Under the pieces are notes generated by a model. It saw only the letters and a list, made by a program, of their open reading frames with translations, searched no databases and was not told the DNA's origin. A stretch of DNA of 7,624 nucleotides from Clostridiales bacterium (GTDB lineage Bacteria; Bacillota; Sulfobacillia; UBA995): assembly GCA_003517845.1 (NCBI GenBank), contig DOZU01000127.1, positions 1 to 7,624 on the forward strand. The letters are read 5' to 3'. How positions within the stretch are numbered: position 1 is the first letter of the stretch; each line of letters opens with the position of its first letter. Below, one piece after another: positions 1 to 4,759 of the stretch. A program made the translations under genes and the position numbers.

Positions 1-257
1 GGCACCACGAACAGCAATGGCCACCTGGTCGGTAGGATGGCCTGCGGTAGTGGCGTGTCTCCAAGCAGGATGTCGTACAGGCTATAGCGGATCAGCCGTC
101 GATCGAGCCCCAGCCCGCTACCGGTGTGACCTTGCGGATCCATGTCAACGAGCAGCACCCGTTTACCCAGGGATGCCAGACCGGCGCCCAGGTTGACGGT
201 AGTCGTGGTCTTGCCCACTCCGCCCTTCTGATTGGCAATCGCCATGACCTTCCCCAC
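1..257 (-). CDS. soj: Soj/ParA chromosome-partitioning ATPase, N-terminal part (runs off left edge)
   Basis: This is the N-terminal 85 residues of a ParA-family ATPase, which works with ParB/Spo0J in origin segregation and, in Bacillus, also modulates DnaA. Visible motifs are the deviant Walker A loop KGGVGKTT at residues 11-18 and the Walker A' strand VLLVDMDPQG at 34-43. After DPQG the usual Asn-Ala/Thr is His-Thr-Gly. The start is the GTG at 257-255, giving (V/M)GKVMAIANQKGG, which matches the usual Soj start MGKIIAI. It is preceded by AGGGGGTGA with an 8-nt spacer, a near-perfect ribosome binding site. The frame stays open upstream, and GTGs at 269 and 281 are weaker alternatives. It lies 67 bp downstream of noc in the same direction, as in the rsmG-noc-soj-spo0J order of Bacillus, so spo0J probably lies just left of the window. 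Family assignment is firm; only the C-terminal two-thirds is missing, cut by the window edge. Confidence 0.95.
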   Translation of the reverse strand, partial: MGKVMAIANQKGGVGKTTTTVNLGAGLASLGKRVLLVDMDPQGHTGSGLGLDRRLIRYSLYDILLGDTPLPQAILPTRWPLLFVV

Positions 258-324
258 CGGCCGCGTCACCCCCTGGGGCACTCCGCCCGCTACTTCTCCG
301 CTCCCGATGCCGTTCCTGCCTCGT

Positions 325-1149
325 TCAAGGGCGGCCGCGTTCCTTGGGGATACGCACGCGGATTTCCAGCCAATCGCCCATGTCTTCCCTCGTCATTTCC
401 GCCCCGAACCCGGCCTCTCTGAGGGCCTCCACCGCCTGTTGAAAGGCGTTGAGGAAGATCCGAATGTCCCGAACCACCCGCCGAACCGGCCGGGGCCGGG
501 CCGCGTGGCCCGGGTCCAGGGGCGACCGCCCGACCGCCAGGGCCTGGGAGATCTCGGACACCAGCCTTTCCGTCTCCCGGACGGTGAGCCCCTTCTCCGT
601 CACGGCATCGAGGACTCTCAGTTGCCAGGCGGGGTCCGCCAGTTCCAGCAGGGCCCTTGCCTGCCTTTCCCCCAGCTTCTCCCGGGAGATCCGCTCCTTC
701 ACCGCCGGATCGAGACGTCTTAGCCGCAGCTTATTCGCGATGGCGGACTGACTCTTGCCTATCCGCCGCCCCAACTCTTCCTGCGTGAGTCCAAACTCGT
801 CCAGGAGGCGGCCATAGCTCTCCACCTCCTCCATCACCTCCAGGTCCTCGCGCTGCAAGTTTTCGACCAGGGCAATCAGCGCGAGTTCCCTGTCATCCAT
901 TTCCCGCACGATGGCCGGGACGACGGCGAGCCCCGCCAAGACCGCCGCCCGCAAGCGGCGCTCGCCGACGGCCAGTTCAAAGCCACCAGGCACCACCCTG
1001 ACCACGACCGGCTGAATTAACCCGTGGGCCCGGATAGAGTCGGCCAGTTCCTGCAAGCGCGCCTGGTCGAATACCCTTCTGGGCTGGCGGCGGTTCTCCC
1101 GAATCTGCGCTATGGGGATGAGTACGACCTGCTCGTCACGCCGCTCCAC
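325..1149 (-). CDS. noc: Noc-type ParB-family protein (nucleoid occlusion / CTP-dependent DNA clamp)
   Basis: A 274-residue ParB/Noc-family protein. The CTPase domain shows GERRLRA at residues 62-68 and ENLQRE at 96-101. The DNA-binding helix-turn-helix follows at about 120-165, and a C-terminal dimerisation segment at about 225-274 ends in IRVRIPKERGRP, close to the Bacillus Noc tail FTIRIPKK. Four residues are reported to separate Noc from ParB DNA specificity (Caulobacter ParB numbering 173, 179, 184, 201). Here they are Gln134, Lys140, Arg145 and Arg162, a Noc-like set with one Lys-to-Arg change. Position before soj also fits Noc, not Spo0J. Bacillus Noc begins with a short amphipathic membrane-targeting helix. 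This protein starts directly at the CTPase domain (VERRDEQVVLIPI), so membrane recruitment may differ. The start is GTG, 2 nt after the rsmG stop, with its AGGAGG ribosome binding site inside the rsmG Gly codons. In Bacillus, Noc blocks FtsZ assembly over the nucleoid; that role is inferred here. Confidence 0.88.
   Translation of the reverse strand: MERRDEQVVLIPIAQIRENRRQPRRVFDQARLQELADSIRAHGLIQPVVVRVVPGGFELAVGERRLRAAVLAGLAVVPAIVREMDDRELALIALVENLQREDLEVMEEVESYGRLLDEFGLTQEELGRRIGKSQSAIANKLRLRRLDPAVKERISREKLGERQARALLELADPAWQLRVLDAVTEKGLTVRETERLVSEISQALAVGRSPLDPGHAARPRPVRRVVRDIRIFLNAFQQAVEALREAGFGAEMTREDMGDWLEIRVRIPKERGRP
678..689. repeat. 12-bp perfect palindrome resembling a Noc-binding site, inside noc
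   Basis: The sequence TCTCCCGGGAGA is a perfect 12-bp inverted repeat. The 14-mer at 677-690 matches the Bacillus Noc-binding consensus ATTTCCCGGGAAAT at 11 of 14 positions, with the symmetrical mismatch T-to-C/A-to-G on each arm. It lies in the codons for Ile-Ser-Arg-Glu of the noc helix-turn-helix region, so chance in GC-rich coding DNA is a serious alternative. Confidence 0.25.
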
Positions 1150-1151
1150 GA

Positions 1152-1877
1152 TCAGCCACCGCCTCCTCCGCCCAGCGGTCGCTTCGATGGTAGTCCGACC
1201 CGCCGCGGGTAGCCGGGCGGCGTCTGGCCAACCTTCGCAATGACCACCAACGTCCGACGGTGACCGAGCACGGGTAACTTCAGCTCGATCACTTCCGGCC
1301 GTCCGCCGCCGAGCAATTGCGCAGCCCTGGTTCCTTGCTCCATCTCCGCCGCGACCGCTGGACCCTTCATCGCCACGAAGGTTCCCCCCACTTTCAGCAA
1401 CGGCAAGCAGTATTCGGCCGCCACCGCAAGTGACGCCACCGCCCGAATGGTTACTGCGTCATAGCTGGCGCGGGCGGGCGACCACGCGAACTCTTCCGCC
1501 CTCGCGACAACCACCCTCGCCTCCGCCAAGCCAAGGGCCGCCACCAGTCGCCGCAGGAACGCCCCTTTCCGCTCCGAAGCTTCCAGCAGGGTCACTTGCA
1601 GCCCGGGTACCGCTATCGCCAAGGGAATCCCCGGCAGGCCGGCACCGCTGCCGACGTCGATCAGGCTTTGCTCCGCGATGAGGGGGATTGCCTTGAGGCA
1701 GCTGACTGAGTCCACGATCCCTTTCAGATCCACATCCGCCGCCGACCGAAACCCGGTTACCCCGGGCTCCGCTCTCAGGAGCAGCTCACGAAGTCGCGAA
1801 AAGCTATCGCGCTGCTGGGAGCTGACCGACAACCCGATCTCGGCCAGACCCGCCTCCAGTGCCGCTGGGAGGCTCAC
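1152..1877 (-). CDS. rsmG: 16S rRNA (guanine-N7) methyltransferase RsmG (GidB)
   Basis: A 241-residue class I SAM-dependent methyltransferase of the RsmG family, which makes m7G in the 530 loop region of 16S rRNA (G527 in E. coli numbering). The SAM-binding loop is DVGSGAGLPGIPLAI at residues 74-88. The acidic strand-end is at LLEAS (97-101). The family motifs IRAVASL (144-150, Arg145) and VAMKG (168-172) are present. Two normally conserved positions are changed in an ungapped alignment to E. coli RsmG. The Asn of the N-terminal NLT motif is Gly39 (GVT), and the His before the (I/F)xDS motif is Gly53 (KGIVDS). The protein ends in about six Gly residues whose codons double as the noc ribosome binding site. 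The GTG start directly abuts the jag TAG stop, so translation is probably coupled. In Bacillus, mnmE and mnmG lie between jag and rsmG; here they do not. Family is certain; full activity is less so because of the two substitutions. Confidence 0.93.
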   Translation of the reverse strand: MSLPAALEAGLAEIGLSVSSQQRDSFSRLRELLLRAEPGVTGFRSAADVDLKGIVDSVSCLKAIPLIAEQSLIDVGSGAGLPGIPLAIAVPGLQVTLLEASERKGAFLRRLVAALGLAEARVVVARAEEFAWSPARASYDAVTIRAVASLAVAAEYCLPLLKVGGTFVAMKGPAVAAEMEQGTRAAQLLGGGRPEVIELKLPVLGHRRTLVVIAKVGQTPPGYPRRVGLPSKRPLGGGGGG

Positions 1878-2531
1878 CTATCCCGTGCCGTCGCCCATCG
1901 TGGGCCCGGACCGTCGCGGCTCGATGACCACGAACCGCCGCGGCTCCTCGCCCTCACTTCGCGTCGTCACCTGCGGGTCATCCCTCAACGCCAAGTGGAT
2001 ATCCCGGCGTTCTCGGGCGCTCATCGGCTCCAGCGCGATGGGACTGCCGGTACGCCGCACTCGTCCCGCCAATCGCTCCGCCAGACGGCGCAGGGTGGCC
2101 TCGCGCCGTTCCCGATATCCCTCCACGTCAATGATGACCATCCGGCCATCATCGCCCTGCCGGCTAACGGCGGCGTTGATCACCCGCTGCAGATCATCGA
2201 GTATCAGGCCGCGCCGCCCGATCAGGGCGCCGAGCGCTGGACCACGAGCGTCCAGGAGGACCCGATCCGCTTCCACCCGGCCCGTCACCGCCGCCGGCCC
2301 CACACCCATCACCCGGATGATCTCCTTCAGTAGCCCTGCAGCCCGATCGACCTTCGTCGACCTCAGCCGCACTTGGACCCGGGCGGGCCGCCCCCCGCCC
2401 AGCCGGGCGAGCCAGCCCCCTCCCTCTTCCAGGACTTCGATATCGACTACATCTTTCGACCATCCCGTCTCCAGCAAAACCCGGCGCACCGCCTCTTCCA
2501 CCGAACGCCCTTCGGCCTCGATGACTTTCAC
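1878..2531 (-). CDS. jag: Jag/KhpB RNA-binding protein (Jag_N, KH and R3H domains)
   Basis: A 217-residue protein with the three-part Jag/KhpB plan. The Jag_N domain spans residues 1-55 and begins with KVIEAEGRSVEEAV. A KH domain at about 80-140 carries the RNA-binding GxxG loop as GRRG (105-108). A C-terminal R3H domain at about 145-217 carries the Arg-x3-His signature at Arg175/His179 within PMSARERRDIH. In Gram-positive bacteria KhpB binds RNA together with KhpA and affects cell division and envelope homeostasis. It is nearly always encoded next to spoIIIJ/yidC, as here. The linker between Jag_N and KH is short, so this is a compact family member. The GTG start overlaps the yidC stop in a GTGA quartet. 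A ribosome binding site (GAAGGAG) lies about 9 nt upstream, inside yidC. Confidence 0.95.
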   Translation of the reverse strand: MKVIEAEGRSVEEAVRRVLLETGWSKDVVDIEVLEEGGGWLARLGGGRPARVQVRLRSTKVDRAAGLLKEIIRVMGVGPAAVTGRVEADRVLLDARGPALGALIGRRGLILDDLQRVINAAVSRQGDDGRMVIIDVEGYRERREATLRRLAERLAGRVRRTGSPIALEPMSARERRDIHLALRDDPQVTTRSEGEEPRRFVVIEPRRSGPTMGDGTG

Positions 2532-3157
2532 CGCGGCTGCTCCTTCGCCCTAGCCCGGGTTCGCATTATCCAGGTGAAGCCATAGTGCTCGACCACGCCG
2601 ACCACACTCGTCATGACCCAGTAGATAGCCAGCCCGGCAGGGAAGCTGCGGGTGACCCATGCGATCATCAGCGGGGCCACGTAGAGCATGCCGCGTTGGG
2701 CCGGATCTCCCCCGCTCATCAGCAGGGACTGGACGAAGGTGCCGGCCCCCGCCAGGATCGGCAGCACCCACAGCTCGGGTTCCGCCAGGTTGATCCCCAG
2801 GAAATACGGGGTAACCTGGTAGTCGACCCGTTGCAGGGCGACAAACACCGCCCAGACAAAGGGCAACTGCACCAGGAGCGGCAGGCAACCACCGAGCGGG
2901 TTGACCTTGTGCTTCTTCCACAGTTCCATCGTCTCGCGATTGAGCCGCTCCCGGTCATTCTTGAACTTCGCCCGCAGCTCATTCAGCTTCGGGGTGACCT
3001 CCTGCATCTTGGCGCGCGAGCGAATCTGAGCCGCCGTCAGCGGCAGCAAGACCGCCCTGATGCCCACGGTCAAGAGAATTATGGCCCACCCGTAACTCCC
3101 CGTCAGACTAAACAGGGCATCTAGACTGCTCAGTATGATCTCAACCAACCAGGTCAT
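2528..3157 (-). CDS. yidC: YidC/Oxa1/SpoIIIJ-family membrane protein insertase
   Basis: A 209-residue polytopic membrane protein of the short Gram-positive YidC class, which inserts and folds membrane proteins alone or with SecYEG. Hydrophobic segments lie at about residues 23-42, 90-108, 128-146, 155-168 and 172-190. The first carries the conserved intramembrane Arg34 (TVGIRAVLLPLT), the residue forming the hydrophilic groove that receives substrates. A charged cytoplasmic hairpin at 43-85 follows, then the family signatures NPLGGCLPLLVQLP (85-98) and PAGLAIYW (172-179). Bacillus SpoIIIJ and YqjG carry a lipoprotein signal peptide with a lipid-modified Cys; none is visible here. The protein starts almost at TM1, as in many clostridial homologues. 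The C-terminal tail is short and basic. The ATG has a strong AGGAGGG ribosome binding site 8 nt upstream. The start lies inside the 3' end of yidD (17-nt overlap). Whether it supports sporulation, as SpoIIIJ does, cannot be told from sequence. Confidence 0.97.
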   Translation of the reverse strand: MTWLVEIILSSLDALFSLTGSYGWAIILLTVGIRAVLLPLTAAQIRSRAKMQEVTPKLNELRAKFKNDRERLNRETMELWKKHKVNPLGGCLPLLVQLPFVWAVFVALQRVDYQVTPYFLGINLAEPELWVLPILAGAGTFVQSLLMSGGDPAQRGMLYVAPLMIAWVTRSFPAGLAIYWVMTSVVGVVEHYGFTWIMRTRARAKEQPR

Positions 3158-3422
3158 GCGATTTCCCTCCTGCCGACCGGTCCGACGCCAGCACCGGATC
3201 CCAGCCCCCCGGATGCCATGGATGGCACCGCAGTATCCTGCGAACCGCCAACCCCAGACCCACCCTCAAGCCGTGGGTCTCCACGGCCTCAGCCGCATAT
3301 TCGGAACAGGACGGCACGAACCGGCAACATGCAGGTTTCAGTGGCGAGAGGAACGACCGGTACGCCCCGATTCCGAGCAGCACCGCCCGGGTGCCCCATG
3401 CGATGAGTGGACGCGCCCTCAT
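3141..3422 (-). CDS. yidD: YidD membrane-insertion efficiency factor
   Basis: A 93-residue YidD-family protein, a small membrane-associated factor that assists YidC-dependent insertion. Family signatures are clear. They are AYRSFLSPLKP (20-30), the Cys-rich CCRFVPSCSEYA (32-43) and RILRCHPWHPGGWDPV (62-77). A hydrophobic, probably membrane-anchoring stretch covers residues 6-20. The same reading frame stays open far upstream across rnpA, rpmH and beyond. The start is set by conservation and by the ATG at 3422-3420, which overlaps the rnpA TGA as ATGA. The ribosome binding site (GGAGGGG) lies in a short hairpin. The 3' end overlaps the yidC start. Order rnpA-yidD-yidC is the common bacterial arrangement, so the three products are probably translated as a coupled set. 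Confidence 0.95.
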   Translation of the reverse strand: MRARPLIAWGTRAVLLGIGAYRSFLSPLKPACCRFVPSCSEYAAEAVETHGLRVGLGLAVRRILRCHPWHPGGWDPVLASDRSAGGKSHDLVG

Positions 3423-3775
3423 CGCCGCAACCCCTCCGGGGTTTCCCGCCTGGCCGCCTGGTCCAGGACTGCCGCCACCCCCGCCCGCAGACCCGCGAAG
3501 TCCGCCTCTACCGCCTCCGCGCGCGCCACGATCACCAAATCCAAGCCGCTCCCCAGTCGCTCTTCCCACGGCCGGCCAATTTCGCGCAGGCGCCGGCGAA
3601 GTCGGTTCCGCACGGTGGCCTTCCCGATGCCCCGCCCCGTGGTATAACCGATTCGCGAAGGCCCGCCGCCCCGGGCCAACACATAAAGGGCGACCAGCCG
3701 GTTCCCGTACCGCCTGCCCGCCTTGAAGACCGCGCGAAAGTCCTCGCGCCGCTTCAATCTCTGCTCTCCGCTCAC
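3419..3775 (-). CDS. rnpA: Ribonuclease P protein component
   Basis: A 118-residue basic protein, the protein subunit of RNase P, which with the catalytic RNA removes 5' leaders from pre-tRNAs. It shows the N-terminal LKRREDFRAVFKAG (7-20) substrate-contacting region. The family's RNR signature follows as GKATVRNRLRRRLRE (51-65), with Arg56, Asn57, Arg58 and the following basic helix. The Asn usually seen in the VGNAVVRNR form is Lys52 here. The start taken is GTG at 3775, with AGAGGA about 9 nt upstream. The TTG at codon 7 (LKRREDF) is a possible alternative. The gene starts 21 nt after rpmH, and its TGA overlaps the yidD ATG. It is transcribed from the rpmH promoter. Confidence 0.95.
   Translation of the reverse strand: MSGEQRLKRREDFRAVFKAGRRYGNRLVALYVLARGGGPSRIGYTTGRGIGKATVRNRLRRRLREIGRPWEERLGSGLDLVIVARAEAVEADFAGLRAGVAAVLDQAARRETPEGLRR
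3429..3443 (-). promoter_or_regulatory. Hairpin covering the yidD ribosome binding site
   Basis: On the coding strand, AACCCC-GGA-GGGGTT forms a perfect 6-bp inverted repeat with a 3-nt loop. It contains the GGAGGGG ribosome binding site of yidD, 6 nt before its ATG. Such a hairpin would hide the site unless ribosomes finishing rnpA open it, which would make yidD translation depend on rnpA translation. The structure is seen; the coupling role is inferred. Confidence 0.45.
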
Positions 3776-3796
3776 GCCGCCGTCCTCTACCGCCGC

Positions 3797-3931
3797 TCAA
3801 GCGGAGACTCGGGCTCTCCCCTTGGCCCGACGCCGGGCAACCACTCTCCGCCCGGCCGCGGTGCTCATTCGCTTCAGGAAACCGTGCCGGCGCTTGCGTC
3901 TTCGTACGTTGGGCTGAAAGGTCCGTAGCAT
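3797..3931 (-). CDS. rpmH: 50S ribosomal protein L34
   Basis: A 44-residue, strongly basic protein matching L34 end to end. It begins MLRTFQPN and continues with VRRRKRRHGFLKRMST, then the Arg/Lys-rich tail AGRRVVARRRAKGR. Length equals the usual bacterial 44-46 residues. The only small departure is Leu at position 2, where Lys or Thr is usual. It is first in the run ending in soj. The ATG has GGGGAAGG 6 nt upstream. L34 is assembled late into the large subunit near the exit side; co-transcription with rnpA is nearly universal in bacteria. Confidence 0.98.
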   Translation of the reverse strand: MLRTFQPNVRRRKRRHGFLKRMSTAAGRRVVARRRAKGRARVSA

Positions 3932-3937
3932 GCTGTA

Positions 3938-3983
3938 CCTTCCCCGGGGCAAGAAAAAAAAGAGGATCATCCACCCTCGCCCC
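3938..3983 (-). promoter_or_regulatory. Structured 5' leader of rpmH with two competing hairpins
   Basis: In the transcript, GGGGCGAG (3983-3976) can pair with CTTGCCCC (3953-3946), 8 bp with one G-U. The 22-nt loop includes a run of eight U (3961-3954). The same CTTGCC can instead fold onto GGAAG of the ribosome binding site (3945-3938), hiding it. The two folds are mutually exclusive, which would suit an RNA switch on L34 synthesis. I see the complementarity; regulation is inferred and no known riboswitch class is recognised. Confidence 0.35.
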
Positions 3984-3996
3984 GAATTCCTGCTCG

Positions 3997-4025
3997 ATTA
4001 TATCCGCCGCGCTGAGCAGTGTCAA
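3997..4025 (-). promoter_or_regulatory. Perfect-consensus vegetative promoter of the rpmH operon
   Basis: Reading the minus strand, TTGACA (4025-4020) and TATAAT (4002-3997) are exact matches to the housekeeping sigma-70/sigma-A consensus with an ideal 17-nt spacer. Transcription would start near A at 3991, leaving a leader of about 60 nt before rpmH. No other convincing promoter is seen before soj, so this one may drive rpmH to soj. Confidence 0.92.
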
Positions 4026-4083
4026 CCTGCGGGGAAGGGCAGCCGAAACTCCCGCCAAGCGCATGGCGAGGGGAGATGAGTCA

Positions 4084-4728
4084 ATGCTGAGCCGTATCCG
4101 GGAGGACATCGCCGCCGTCTTCGCCCGTGACCCCGCCGCCTGCAGCACGCTCGAGATCGTGCTCTGCTATCCAGGCGTCCATGCCATATGGTTACACCGC
4201 TTCGCTCACTGGCTATATCGGCGCCGCCGTTGCCTGGCGGCCCGTGCCTGTTCCCATTTCGCACGCTTGGCGACCGGGATCGAGATCCATCCCGGGGCCC
4301 GGATTGGCCGCCGTTGCTTCATCGACCACGGGCTGGGCGTGGTCATCGGCGAGACGGCAGAGGTCGGCGACGATGTCACCATCTACCAGGGCGTGACCCT
4401 TGGCGGCACCGGCAAAGAACGAGGCAAGCGACACCCCACGATCGGCAACAACACGGTCCTGGCCGCCGGCGCGAAGGTGCTGGGCGCCATCCGCATCGGC
4501 GCCAACTGCCGGATCGGAGCCGGGGCCGTGGTGATCCGGCCCGTGCCCGACAATTGCACCGTGGTCGGCGTCCCCGGCCGGATCGTAGTCAAAGACGGGG
4601 TCAAGCTCGCTCCCCTGGATCATGCCAACTTGCCGGACCCGCTGGTGGAGTTGACCAACGATCTCCTTGACCGGGTTGAGGCCTTGGAGCGCGAGCGCCG
4701 AGAGCGAAACCAGGGCCATCCCGATTGA
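4084..4728 (+). CDS. cysE: Serine O-acetyltransferase
   Basis: A 214-residue serine acetyltransferase that makes O-acetylserine from serine and acetyl-CoA, the first committed step of cysteine synthesis. Residues 1-60 form the helical N-terminal cap. From about 65 the left-handed beta-helix of hexapeptide repeats begins (IEIHPGARIG). It includes the catalytic Asp81-His82 pair in CFIDHG and the signature GETAEVGDDVTIYQGVTLGG (89-108), followed by the GTGKERGKRHP loop. It is the short Bacillus/plant-like form lacking the longer N-terminus of E. coli CysE. The ATG at 4084 is preferred over the in-frame ATG at 4063. It has GAGGGGAG about 8 nt upstream, and homologues start near MLSRIREDI. It is the only plus-strand gene: divergent from rpmH and convergent with gltX, 31 bp apart with no clear terminator. 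I see no strong promoter of its own. In Bacillus the order is gltX-cysE-cysS in one direction, so this looks like an inverted remnant. Confidence 0.96.
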   Translation: MLSRIREDIAAVFARDPAACSTLEIVLCYPGVHAIWLHRFAHWLYRRRRCLAARACSHFARLATGIEIHPGARIGRRCFIDHGLGVVIGETAEVGDDVTIYQGVTLGGTGKERGKRHPTIGNNTVLAAGAKVLGAIRIGANCRIGAGAVVIRPVPDNCTVVGVPGRIVVKDGVKLAPLDHANLPDPLVELTNDLLDRVEALERERRERNQGHPD

Positions 4729-4759
4729 CCCGTCCTGACCGGTGCGCCCGGCCGTCCCC

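Noticed and set aside
1678..2553. A 291-codon open frame on the plus strand opposite rsmG and jag
   Set aside because: Ser/Arg/Pro-rich composition with no family motif, and it lies fully antisense to two well-supported genes. It is a shadow of their codon bias.
2585..3124. A 179-codon plus-strand open frame opposite yidC
   Set aside because: Gln/His/Arg-rich translation with no recognisable motif, antisense to a clear YidC gene.
3999..4004. TATATC as a plus-strand -10 for cysE
   Set aside because: It is the reverse side of the rpmH -10 region and has no matching -35 at 16-18 nt upstream.
3141..4148. A 335-codon open frame on the minus strand covering yidD, rnpA, rpmH and the rpmH promoter
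   Set aside because: Only its last 93 codons match a family (YidD). The upstream part runs through rnpA and rpmH in another frame and through the promoter, and has low-complexity Gly/Arg/Ala composition typical of out-of-frame GC-rich DNA.
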